This document shows, piece after piece, positions 18,075-25,994 of a stretch of 64,000 nt of DNA. Made by a program: the position numbers and the translations under genes. Every line of letters begins with the position of its first letter. Position 1 is the stretch's first letter. The notes under the pieces are model-generated. The model had not been told where the DNA came from, ran no database searches, and saw only the letters and a program-made list of their open reading frames with translations. The stretch comes from Roseibium marinum (GTDB taxonomy: Bacteria; Pseudomonadota; Alphaproteobacteria; Rhizobiales; Stappiaceae), in assembly GCF_002906165.1 (NCBI RefSeq), contig NZ_PPCN01000003.1, positions 248,001-312,000 on the forward strand, given 5' to 3'.

Positions 18075-20216
18075 TTGATCGATTTTAAAGCACCATGGCA
18101 TCGTGTCTGCGTTCGAGTGAGCGCAGTGTGCTCTGGGCTGCTGCGCTACGATCCCGGCGCCATACGTCTCGCGCGCGGCGTGGACCTGATGCTGACCGTC
18201 ATTGCCGCAGCAATGTTGGCGGAATGGCTCGGGCAATTTGAAACGTCCGTGCCGGCAATCCCGATGGCTGTCCTTGCCGGGTTCGCGGGCGCATTCGCCA
18301 TCCTGTTCACGCCTGTTTCGACGCGCAGCCAGGAAGCGGCGGGTATTCTCAGGATGGGCCTGATCATCACCTGCGTGTACGCAATTGGCGCTTTGGCTGG
18401 AACCCTGTCCGGAAGTTCGGGGCCCCTTGTTCTGGAAGTCCTTTGGATCGGGGCAATAGCTTTCGGCTTCGCGCTGGACGGGCTGGGAGGGTTCTGGCAA
18501 CGGGCCGGGCGTGTAATTGCGTTGTCCTGGCTATTCGTATTCATTTTCAACCAGCCTCATTCTCACGGCCTGTGGTTTCCGGTGATGGGAGCCATGGGAA
18601 CCGCAATCGCGATTTGTATCCGGATCTTTCTGTGGCGGCCTTCCCCTGAGCGGACATACATGCGGATCGAAAAGGCGTTTCGTCAGGCCATGGCCGAGCA
18701 GCTCGAAAGGATAATCCTCAGCGGAAGCGTGGAGGCATCGGCAAATGGCAAATCCGCGGCGCAACTCTCCAGCCTCAGAGCCGAGTTGCAGCTCTCGGCC
18801 GATTTGATCGGGCAGGGGGCTGCCTTCAAGAGACTGCCGCCGGAATCTGTTGTGATGCTGCAGTTGGCCCTGGAAGTCGTGCGGGATGCGGCCTCGCAAC
18901 TTACGACGGCCGGCCGCACCTGGCTTCTGCACAATTCCGGTTTCCGCGAAACGGCGCTGCGGCTCCGCGACGATATCGCACATGAGCAAAAATCTGTGCC
19001 GGCACCGCTCGATGAGGACTGGATGCAGGATGTTGGAATGCTTTCGCGGGACGACCAGTTTCAGGTCGTCAGAATCGCGCAGGCTTTCAGGAGGCTTTCG
19101 CTGCTTTTATCAAAATATGCCGCTCCTGCAGCACGTTCCGCCGGAGCGCCGGACGAGGTGGCGGCGGGTTTCTGGCACAGGCTCTCCTGGCGTCTCGCAT
19201 TGCAGGCAGCCGTTGCAGCATCGGTCGGCTACGGTGTTGCGGCCTTTTTCGACCTGAACCACGCCTACTGGGTAACGCTTACTGTCATCATCGTCCTGAA
19301 CAACAGCCTCGGGGCAACCATCCGGAAATCCGTGCAACGGACGCTGGGGACGGCCGGGGGGGTGCTGATCGCACTTGCTATCGATCCTCTGCTTTCCGTC
19401 TATCCGGACATCATGCTCACGCTCGCGGTACTATCGATCCCGGCCATCATCTTGTTCTTCGACCGGAACTACGCAATCGCGGCCGGGTTCATCGGTTTCA
19501 TGGTCGTGATCGGTCTGCAGACCGTGCTGCATCTTCCGGTCATTGAGTTTTGGGCCCGCATTTACGATACGGTAATCGGGGCGGCTGTCGGGCTTGGCGT
19601 CTCCTGGCTGTTGTTTCCAAGGCGGACAGGGCAAAGCACCCATGATCTCGCCACAGCCTACCTTTCCTCCTGCGCGCATTTTCTGACGCGTCGGGACGGG
19701 ACAGAAGGCGAGGAAAGGGCCGCCTATGCCAGCCTGAATGAGACGGCATCCACGCTGGTTTCAACAGCCCGATCCTACCGGTCGGAGCAGGCGCCCTGGT
19801 CGTGCTTTTTAAGCTCATCGAACGGTCTTGACGTGATGGTCGTGGTTCTTGCCGACTATATCGTGCTTTACCGCGAGGCGCGGACGACCGTTCTCGCCGA
19901 GGCCGGGGAGGGTCCTTTAGATCCGGCAATCGTCTCGCCGCAAACCCTCTCAAATGTCGCCAGAATGGATAAACGCGTTCTGGCCGAATTCAATGCTGTT
20001 CTTGAAGGGCGGGAAAAGCAGACCGACCCCGCGCTGGCCGAGGCGTGGATGGCGGCCATGCCCGAGACGGCGACACCCGGATCGCGGATCATGGCTGACT
20101 GGGTCGCCATGCTCTATTACGCCCGTAAAGTCGTTCAATGCCTGGACAGCCTGCGCCAGGACGGCATGTGGAACAAGGCGGTCACCCTCACCGGCCGGCC
20201 GGATGCGGCGGCTTGA
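18075..20216 (+). CDS. FUSC-family inner-membrane transporter
   Basis: This roughly 713-residue protein has two blocks of four to six hydrophobic segments (about residues 35-180 and 385-520) separated by a long hydrophilic region. That is the layout of the fusaric-acid-resistance/aromatic-acid exporter (FUSC, AaeB-like) family. The second block holds the conserved HAYWVTLTVIIVLNNSLGAT-type stretch. It probably exports aromatic or weak organic acids; the substrate is unknown. I chose TTG 18075 because GGAGG (18062-18066) lies eight bases upstream; an in-frame TTG at 18060 would sit on that site. No membrane-fusion partner gene is adjacent. Confidence 0.8.
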   Translation: MIDFKAPWHRVCVRVSAVCSGLLRYDPGAIRLARGVDLMLTVIAAAMLAEWLGQFETSVPAIPMAVLAGFAGAFAILFTPVSTRSQEAAGILRMGLIITCVYAIGALAGTLSGSSGPLVLEVLWIGAIAFGFALDGLGGFWQRAGRVIALSWLFVFIFNQPHSHGLWFPVMGAMGTAIAICIRIFLWRPSPERTYMRIEKAFRQAMAEQLERIILSGSVEASANGKSAAQLSSLRAELQLSADLIGQGAAFKRLPPESVVMLQLALEVVRDAASQLTTAGRTWLLHNSGFRETALRLRDDIAHEQKSVPAPLDEDWMQDVGMLSRDDQFQVVRIAQAFRRLSLLLSKYAAPAARSAGAPDEVAAGFWHRLSWRLALQAAVAASVGYGVAAFFDLNHAYWVTLTVIIVLNNSLGATIRKSVQRTLGTAGGVLIALAIDPLLSVYPDIMLTLAVLSIPAIILFFDRNYAIAAGFIGFMVVIGLQTVLHLPVIEFWARIYDTVIGAAVGLGVSWLLFPRRTGQSTHDLATAYLSSCAHFLTRRDGTEGEERAAYASLNETASTLVSTARSYRSEQAPWSCFLSSSNGLDVMVVVLADYIVLYREARTTVLAEAGEGPLDPAIVSPQTLSNVARMDKRVLAEFNAVLEGREKQTDPALAEAWMAAMPETATPGSRIMADWVAMLYYARKVVQCLDSLRQDGMWNKAVTLTGRPDAAA

Positions 20217-20247
20217 CAGGCCTTGCCCGCAGCTAGGTACAAGTCAC

Positions 20248-20267
20248 ATTGTGATATTAATCACAAT
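20248..20267. promoter_or_regulatory. CRP/FNR-type palindrome upstream of the secreted protein gene
   Basis: ATTGTGAT-N4-ATCACAAT has perfect 8-base arms (20248-20255 and 20260-20267) and contains the exact CRP consensus TGTGA-N6-TCACA. It lies 77 bases before the start codon at 20344. A CRP/FNR-superfamily regulator is the likely binder; which member cannot be told, as the spacing also suits FNR/FixK-type proteins. Confidence 0.65.
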
Positions 20268-20343
20268 TACAGTGGTGCGCATGTGCAAGGTTTGAAGATC
20301 TGCACAAGGGCAAGCTGTCCGGTTGGGGAGAAGGAAATCGACA

Positions 20344-21144
20344 ATGACCAGTTTAAAGTTCTCGCGTGCACTGCTGTTCGCCGCCGGCCTTCTGGCAGTC
20401 GCCGCGACCGGCCCGGCCGGGGCGCAGGACCCTCAGCCCGAAAATGCCGATCCGTCGCCGCCGCCCACCTATGACTATGTGCAGCAGGCGGGCGCCATGT
20501 CCTTCGACGGCAGCACGCTGACCCTTTCCGACGCCAATACGGGCGTTCTGTTTTTCTCCGACCGCCCCTACCGGCTCGGCGGTCAGGTTTCCAACGCGAA
20601 CTTTGCTGGATACTGGCAGGCCGACGACGGTTTCAAGGGCGATCCGCCCAATGCGGTTGTCAGCGTTTTGAGCGAAGCGGACAAGGCTCCCGCCCTGGTG
20701 GAACTGACCTCCGCCAGTGTCGAGGGGGCTTCGGTCGTCTACGGCGTCAAGGTTTTGCGCGGCGACCTGCCGGAAAGTGCGACTGGCGTCGCGCTGTTCA
20801 TCGATCATGGCCCGCGCCCGCACCAGCGGGCAACGGGTACGGTCGGTTTCGAGCCTTACGGCCCGTACTGTTATCATTCCCCGCAGGATCCGCGCTGCCA
20901 GGCCTGGCATCACCCGTATCACCCGCCGCACCACCCCTATTATCCACCGCATCAGCCCTATCATCCGCCTTACTACCATCCGGACGCGGCCTATGCGGCG
21001 GGTGTGGCGACAGGCGCGGCGATGGCCAATGCCTCCAAGCCGCCGGCTTATTATTACTACCCGATCCCGACCGGCCCGCTGCCGGCCAATTGCTGGATCA
21101 ATTCCCAGCACACCCGGATGGTCTGCTCGGTTCCTCTGCAATGA
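20344..21144 (+). CDS. Secreted protein with a His/Pro/Tyr-rich segment, function unknown
   Basis: The 266-residue precursor has a signal peptide ending near PAGAQ (about residue 28), a mature domain of about 130 residues (YDYVQQAG to LFIDHGP), and then a low-complexity segment at about 165-215. In that segment HHPYHPP-like units repeat, giving many histidines, prolines and tyrosines. After it come a short alanine/glycine stretch (YAAGVATGAAMA) and a small tail with two cysteines. It starts at ATG 20344 after AGAAGGAA. The histidine-rich part may bind metal. The protein is probably periplasmic or outer-membrane-linked. The palindrome at 20248-20267 suggests global regulation. I do not recognise the family. 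Confidence 0.75.
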   Translation: MTSLKFSRALLFAAGLLAVAATGPAGAQDPQPENADPSPPPTYDYVQQAGAMSFDGSTLTLSDANTGVLFFSDRPYRLGGQVSNANFAGYWQADDGFKGDPPNAVVSVLSEADKAPALVELTSASVEGASVVYGVKVLRGDLPESATGVALFIDHGPRPHQRATGTVGFEPYGPYCYHSPQDPRCQAWHHPYHPPHHPYYPPHQPYHPPYYHPDAAYAAGVATGAAMANASKPPAYYYYPIPTGPLPANCWINSQHTRMVCSVPLQ

Positions 21145-21289
21145 GGTGACCGGGTAGCCGGGTCCGCATATACCCGCGGATCCGGCTGCCCGATCGATCA
21201 ACGGAAGCGATCGATGCATCAAGGAGATTTGCTGGTTCGCGCGGGCTCTCCGGCCTAAAGTCCTGCCCGGAAATGGACAGGAGATCTGC

Positions 21290-21913
21290 ATGACGGACCA
21301 ACTCGCACTCTGGACTGACGACATCAAGGTCACACCGAAATTCAAGGCGTTCGGCAGGGTGGAAAGCACATACCGGACACCGTCACCGGAGGATTTCCAG
21401 ACCGAGGCCGTCGATTCCCTGGAACTGACCTTTGAAGGAATCCCGGGCGACAGGCATTCCGGGATCACCCGCAAGTCGGGCGGCCGGGAGCCCTGGTATC
21501 CGCGCGGAACGCAAATGTGCAACGAAAGGCAGGTTTCCCTGCTTTCGGTCGAGGAACTGGGCCTGATCGCGGATCGCATGGAGCTTGATGACGTCAGGGC
21601 GGAGTGGATCGGCGGCAACATTCTGGTCACCGGGATCGCCAATTTCACCCGCGTGCCGCCGCGCACACGCCTTGCCTTCGAAGGCGGCGCCGTCATTCGC
21701 GTCGATGGCGAGAACATGCCCTGCCGGTTCGCCGGGGCGGCCATTGCCGCCCGCAATTCCGGACGGGAGGGACTGGATCTCCTGTTTCCGCAAAGGGCCG
21801 CCGGATTGCGCGGACTGGTCGGTTTTGTCGAAAAACCGGGTATTGTCAGTGCCGGGCAGGCGGTGACCGCGCATATCCCCGAACAATGGATTTATACCAA
21901 CCTCAATAAATAG
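21290..21913 (+). CDS. MOSC-domain protein
   Basis: The 207-residue protein matches the MOSC (molybdenum-cofactor sulfurase C-terminal) family. It has the early GIPGDRHSG motif (about 52-60) and the conserved cysteine in GENMPCRFAG (about residue 145), proposed to carry sulfur. The start ATG 21290 follows AGGAGA. The final residues YTNLNK and the stop are coded by the terminal repeat of the element at 21894-22156, so the native C-terminus was probably replaced by insertion of that element. The substrate is unknown. Confidence 0.85.
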   Translation: MTDQLALWTDDIKVTPKFKAFGRVESTYRTPSPEDFQTEAVDSLELTFEGIPGDRHSGITRKSGGREPWYPRGTQMCNERQVSLLSVEELGLIADRMELDDVRAEWIGGNILVTGIANFTRVPPRTRLAFEGGAVIRVDGENMPCRFAGAAIAARNSGREGLDLLFPQRAAGLRGLVGFVEKPGIVSAGQAVTAHIPEQWIYTNLNK

Positions 21914-22156
21914 GAACCCATTTGATGGCCATTTTCCTGTCTGCCGGCAAGGCGCGTTGCACAGAACGGCCTGCTTGGCCGTTCAAGCAGCGCAACGCTG
22001 TCCGGCGGGCTGGAAAAAGCCACCGAAGGCCGCGACTGGAACCTGTTCCGCCACGTCGCGCGTCTTGGCCGATGTCCCACATCGCCCTGCAACACGCTCC
22101 TCGCGGAACAGGCTCCAGTCGCGGTCAAATAGGTTCTTATTTATTGAGGTTGGTAT
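21894..22156. mobile_element. MITE-like element with 32-bp terminal inverted repeats and nested hairpins
   Basis: The first 32 bases (21894-21925, starting ATACCAACCTCAATAAATA) and the last 32 (22125-22156) are inverted repeats with two mismatches. Inside are a second inverted repeat of 21 bases with one mismatch (22031-22051 and 22103-22123, CGCGACTGG...TTCCGC), and a perfect 8-bp hairpin GAACGGCC/GGCCGTTC (21964-21984) enclosed by GCGTTGC/GCAACGC (21954-21998). The 263 bases hold no credible gene. Size, terminal repeats and lack of coding suit a non-autonomous mobile element. A decayed copy of one end is at 25238-25260. No clear target-site duplication is visible. Confidence 0.7.
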
Positions 22157-22216
22157 TACCCCCGCGCCTGAGAGGGTACTCTGACCGGCATGTTTGACCT
22201 GCCGAAGGAGACCTCC

Positions 22217-22609
22217 ATGCTTCCCATCCACCACATGGTCGACCGGGCGCCCCGGCCTGTCGCCCCGTTCTCGCATGCCGTCGAAGCCGACGGCTGGATG
22301 TTCGTCACCGGCCAGATGCCGACCGATCCCAACGCCCCGGATGCGTCCTTGCCGGACGGGATCGCGGCGCAGACGGTCCGGGTGATGGAAAATCTCGAGC
22401 TGGTTCTGGCAGGGGTTGACCTCGGCCTGGAGAACGTAACGTTCGTAAGGGTTTATCTGACCGAGTTCAAACGCGACTATCAGACGATGAACGAGGCGTA
22501 CCAAGCGTTTTTTCCGGAGGGCCGATTGCCCGGCCGCACATGCGTGGGCGTGTCGGGTCTGGCTGTCGATGCACTGGTGGAAATCGACCTGATCGCGCGG
22601 CGGCCTTGA
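22217..22609 (+). CDS. RidA/YjgF/YER057c/UK114-family protein
   Basis: The 130-residue protein has the Rid fold pattern: PFSHAVEADGWMFVTGQMP, QTVRVMENLELVLAGVDL, and a C-terminal GRTCVGVSGLA-DALVEIDLIA whose arginine (about residue 110) is the residue that binds 2-iminoacids in RidA. It deaminates reactive enamine/imine intermediates such as 2-aminoacrylate. AAGGAG lies six bases before ATG 22217, so the longer frame from 22190 is not used. Its promoter region is next to the MITE-like element. Confidence 0.9.
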   Translation: MLPIHHMVDRAPRPVAPFSHAVEADGWMFVTGQMPTDPNAPDASLPDGIAAQTVRVMENLELVLAGVDLGLENVTFVRVYLTEFKRDYQTMNEAYQAFFPEGRLPGRTCVGVSGLAVDALVEIDLIARRP

Positions 22610-22619
22610 CGGGAAGGCT

Positions 22620-22937
22620 CTATTCGACCGGGCTGTCCTCGCTCTGGACTTCCCTGTTGCAGCCCCAGCCGCGAAGAAGATCGTTCATCTCCCCGGCGAC
22701 GAAATAGCGGGCCGCGTCACGGTCGTAGCCGTCGTCCAGAAGCGCGTCATAGTCGGTATGTTCATGCCGTATGTGGCTTGTCGTTGCCTGCCAAACCGCG
22801 ATGGAAGGCGGCAGGTGGCGCAGGTGACCGGCCAGCGCGAGAGTGAGGATCGCTTCCGCATCGCTCATCGGCACCCGGGGCAGCAGCGCCCGCAGCACCT
22901 TGCGCATCTCCTTCTGCCGCTTTGTCCCGCCTGCCAT
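22620..22937 (-). CDS. DUF2293-domain protein
   Basis: The 105-residue protein matches DUF2293: a basic helical N-terminus (TKRQKEMRKVLRALLPRVP), then the conserved block SHIRHEHTDYDALLDDGYDRDAARYFV. The function of the family is unknown. Family members are often annotated near nucleic-acid-related genes; that is only weak guidance. The start at ATG 22937 was chosen by family length. The longer frame to 23159 overlaps the end of the GGDEF-EAL gene in another frame and is unlikely to be coding. Confidence 0.75.
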   Translation of the reverse strand: MAGGTKRQKEMRKVLRALLPRVPMSDAEAILTLALAGHLRHLPPSIAVWQATTSHIRHEHTDYDALLDDGYDRDAARYFVAGEMNDLLRGWGCNREVQSEDSPVE

Positions 22938-22959
22938 TTCGATCCAACCTGTCCGCGCT

Positions 22960-24972
22960 CTAAGCGCTGGAAACCTGCCGTTTTTCGCTGCCGCCGCACC
23001 CGGAGAGAGAAAGGCCGGCGACGGTGCCGGTCTTGTGAGCGCCATCATGGACCTCCGCGAAGGGCAGGGCCGGACTGAAGTGATACCCTTGCACCAGACG
23101 GCACTGCAGTGACTGAAGCACGTCCAGCTGGCTGGCTTCTTCGACACCTTCCACGACACAAAGCATCCGCATGGACTGGCAGAGATTGACGATGGATCTC
23201 ACCACGCCTTTCGCGACCGGATCGTCCAGTCCCGAAACGAAGCTGCGGTCGATCTTCACGCAGTCGATCGGCAGCCGGTGAAGATAGCCGAGGCTTGAAT
23301 AGCCGGTTCCGAAATCGTCGAGCGCCAGTTTGACGCCTGCCTCGCGCAGGGTCTGCAGGCAGGTTTCCGCCGCCTCATAACTGCCGATAACAGCCGTTTC
23401 GGTGATCTCGAAAGTGATCAGGCGCGGATCGTACTGGTGCCGTCGGATGACGTCGAGCAGAGAGCCCACCGTTTCGGGAGACGTGATGTCATGCGCCGAC
23501 AGATTGAACGACAGGCCCAGTTCACCGGGAAGCGACTTGATCTGCCGCACCGCCGTGTCGAACAGCGAGAGGGTCAGGCGGTGGATAAGACCCGTGCGTT
23601 CCGCGATGGGAATGAACGTATCGGGACAAATCCAGTTCAGGTCCGGGGTCTGCCAGCGGGCGAGAGCCTCGAACCCGATGACCGTGCGGTCCGGCAGGGA
23701 GACGATCGGCTGAAAGTAGACCTGGAACTCCTTCGACAGATCCGCGCTTTGCAACGCGCATTCGATGGCCCGTTCGGAACGGATGCGCGCCTCGTGTTCG
23801 CTCGAATAGACAGTCGTTCTGCCGCGTGTCGTGGTCTTGGAATTGTAGAGTGCGTAGTCGGACCGGTCGAAGAGAATATGGGCTGAATTCCCGGCTTCCG
23901 GATAGAAGGCGATGCCGCAGGAAGCCCCGACGGACATCCTCAGCTCGCCGACCTTGTACGGCTCGCTGATCCGGGCACACATGGCCTGGCCGGTTTTTTC
24001 GGCTTCCGTGAGGTCGCCAAGATAGAGAAACCCGAATTCATCGCCGCCGAGACGGCAGATCTCGACGTCGGACAGTTCCATCGCCTTCAGGCGGTTGCCC
24101 ACTTCCGACAGGAGAAGGTCTCCTATCTGGTGACCGTAGGTGTCGTTGATCGGCTTGAAGCGGTCCAGATCGACCACCCCGACGGCGAACTGCTTTCCAC
24201 TCTTCTCGACCGTCTCGATCAGGGTTTCAAGGCGGTTGAAGAAATAGCGGCGGTTCGGCAGCTCGGTCAGGGCGTCGGTCTGGGCGAGGCGTTCGTTTTC
24301 GGCATTGAGCCGCGCGGTTTCGAGCTGTTTTGCGGCAAGCTCCGCCTGAGACTGGATGAGTTTGCAGAAGCTTCTGTAACTGCGCAGAAGAACCTGCAGG
24401 ACGACCACGCAGACCAGGAATATGTTCAGTGCGATGGCGGTATAAACATCCTCACCTTGCCTGATGTAGTAAATGAGGTAGGGCCCTGTCACGATGAACA
24501 TGACCATCAGCGCCGCTTGCGGCAGGTTCATCAGGCAGAAAATGCAGCCGATCACCGTGATCGCGATAAACAGCGCGACATGGCCGCGTTCAGCCTCGCT
24601 GCCGTAGCCGTCCAGGCTGAGCGACCACGCGATATAGATTGCCGCCATGAGACTGCCCGTGAGAACGGTCCGCCGCATTTTGCTGATCGCTTCGTCCGGC
24701 CCGAGTTCATATGCGCGCGAAGTGGCCCACATGATGAGCCGGATTGAGGTGAAAACCAGGATGGGAGCAAGGATGCCGACGGTCAGATAAAAGGGGGTGC
24801 TGTCGTAATGGGTGTAGGAGACCGCGATGGCGTTGACCATCAGCAGGGCGTAAAGCGACGGGATCTGGGTCTTCAGCTCGCGATACTGAGCCTGGGCAAT
24901 CTCGGGATGACGCGGGTCGATCATCATCCATCTTGCGAATGCCCTGATTTTGTCCATCAATATCTTCAGCAT
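22960..24972 (-). CDS. Membrane GGDEF-EAL protein (c-di-GMP synthesis/breakdown)
   Basis: The 670-residue protein has about six hydrophobic segments (residues 40-195), a short coiled linker, a GGDEF domain with intact GGDEF at 309-313, and an EAL domain with EAL at 435-437. The EAL domain has the further catalytic features FNLSAHD, FEITETAV, DDFGTGYSSLGYL and VKIDRSF. Both active sites look complete, so it may make and degrade c-di-GMP. No RxxD product-inhibition site stands five residues before GGDEF. The membrane part probably senses a signal. Its likely local readout is the PilZ protein at 759-1268. The gene is monocistronic and its 5' region (24973-25328) is long. Confidence 0.93.
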   Translation of the reverse strand: MLKILMDKIRAFARWMMIDPRHPEIAQAQYRELKTQIPSLYALLMVNAIAVSYTHYDSTPFYLTVGILAPILVFTSIRLIMWATSRAYELGPDEAISKMRRTVLTGSLMAAIYIAWSLSLDGYGSEAERGHVALFIAITVIGCIFCLMNLPQAALMVMFIVTGPYLIYYIRQGEDVYTAIALNIFLVCVVVLQVLLRSYRSFCKLIQSQAELAAKQLETARLNAENERLAQTDALTELPNRRYFFNRLETLIETVEKSGKQFAVGVVDLDRFKPINDTYGHQIGDLLLSEVGNRLKAMELSDVEICRLGGDEFGFLYLGDLTEAEKTGQAMCARISEPYKVGELRMSVGASCGIAFYPEAGNSAHILFDRSDYALYNSKTTTRGRTTVYSSEHEARIRSERAIECALQSADLSKEFQVYFQPIVSLPDRTVIGFEALARWQTPDLNWICPDTFIPIAERTGLIHRLTLSLFDTAVRQIKSLPGELGLSFNLSAHDITSPETVGSLLDVIRRHQYDPRLITFEITETAVIGSYEAAETCLQTLREAGVKLALDDFGTGYSSLGYLHRLPIDCVKIDRSFVSGLDDPVAKGVVRSIVNLCQSMRMLCVVEGVEEASQLDVLQSLQCRLVQGYHFSPALPFAEVHDGAHKTGTVAGLSLSGCGGSEKRQVSSA

Positions 24973-25328
24973 CGTTTGTTTCTACGTGCAAGAAGGTGAA
25001 AGAATAGTTAGGTCGCTTGTCATGAATAAATTCCGGATATTTCGACGTCGCTGAGAATCAATACAATTGGACAGCTTATTAAAATGATCGTGCCGGATAG
25101 TGTGCTGACGTCAAGGTAGCATAACATTTCAACTCATGGTTAGTCCGGGTTGTGCTTGTCCGCCTGCGCTTTGACGAAAAGCCGGGAACAACAGAACCCG
25201 CTGCGTCAACTCCCTCTTGCCGCACAGCATTTATCTTATACCAACCCTCGTCAATAGGAAGCCGCGGTCAGGGCTAATAAGAAAAGCCAACTATTTTTTT
25301 ATGATGGAATTAGAGTATATAGAACACC
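24973..25328. other. Divergent intergenic region with a decayed repeat end
   Basis: These 356 bases hold no gene. They carry the promoters of the GGDEF-EAL gene (leftward) and the SufR-like regulator (rightward), and the fragment at 25238-25260 that resembles the terminal repeat of the element at 21894-22156. Confidence 0.5.
25238..25260. repeat. Decayed copy of the MITE-like terminal repeat
   Basis: The stretch begins ATACCAACC, continues CTCGTCAATAGGAA, and is followed by CCGCGGTCA. It matches the start of the terminal repeat at 21894 (ATACCAACCTCAATAAATAGGAA) with a few changes. No partner end is visible within the gap. Confidence 0.5.
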
Positions 25329-25955
25329 ATGGCTGACCGTACCCGAACCAGACTTTTGAATGCGCTGAAACGCTCCGGCCCCCAGACCGCGGCGGATCTC
25401 GGGGAAGGGTTGAACGTGACATCCGTAGCTGTCCGGCAGCACCTGGACGGGCTGCTTCAGGAAAAGCTGGTGGCCTTTGACGACGTCAAGGGCTCCGTCG
25501 GTCGGCCGAAGCGCGTCTGGGACCTGACGGCCACGGGCCATCAGCAGTTCCCGGACAATCATTCGAACCTTGTTCTGGGACTGCTCAACGGACTTACCGA
25601 CCTGTTCGGCGCGGACGGCCTTGAAAAGCTGATATCTCACCGGGAAACCCAAAGCCGCCGATCCTATTCGGAGGCCTTGAGCGGTGCCTCGAAACTGTCG
25701 GAAAAGGTTGCGGTTCTGGCCGGTTTGCGCAATCTGGAAGGCTACATGGCCGAGGTGGCCGAGGATGAAGACGGCTATCTCCTGATTGAAAACCACTGCT
25801 CGATCTGCGCTGCCGCGACCGCCTGCAAGGGGTTCTGCCGGTCCGAACTGAGCCTGTTCAGGGATGTCCTGGGGGCGGATGTGGCCGTGACACGCACGGA
25901 ACACCAGCTTTCCGGTGACCGCCGCTGCGTCTACAGGATCGAGCCAAGGGTATGA
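25329..25955 (+). CDS. SufR-like winged-helix regulator with a cysteine cluster
   Basis: The 208-residue protein has an N-terminal winged helix (GPQTAADLGEGLNV...VAVRQHLDGL, about 17-42) and a C-terminal ligand domain with Cys157, Cys160, Cys166, Cys170 and Cys200. The spacing Cys157-x12-Cys170, the following ELSLFRDVLG, and the final RRCVYRI resemble the Fe-S-binding part of cyanobacterial SufR. It may sense iron, oxygen or Fe-S status. It lies 39 bases upstream of an ABC exporter gene on the same strand and is the likely regulator of it. Cluster binding is inference. Confidence 0.75.
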   Translation: MADRTRTRLLNALKRSGPQTAADLGEGLNVTSVAVRQHLDGLLQEKLVAFDDVKGSVGRPKRVWDLTATGHQQFPDNHSNLVLGLLNGLTDLFGADGLEKLISHRETQSRRSYSEALSGASKLSEKVAVLAGLRNLEGYMAEVAEDEDGYLLIENHCSICAAATACKGFCRSELSLFRDVLGADVAVTRTEHQLSGDRRCVYRIEPRV

Positions 25956-25994
25956 TTCAGGTCAGCGGCCCGGACTCAGCGGGGAGTTAGGCGA

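Noticed and set aside
21957-22184. Open frames inside the MITE-like element
   Set aside because: They cross the hairpins and terminal repeat and show no known protein pattern; the segment is better explained as non-coding repeat.
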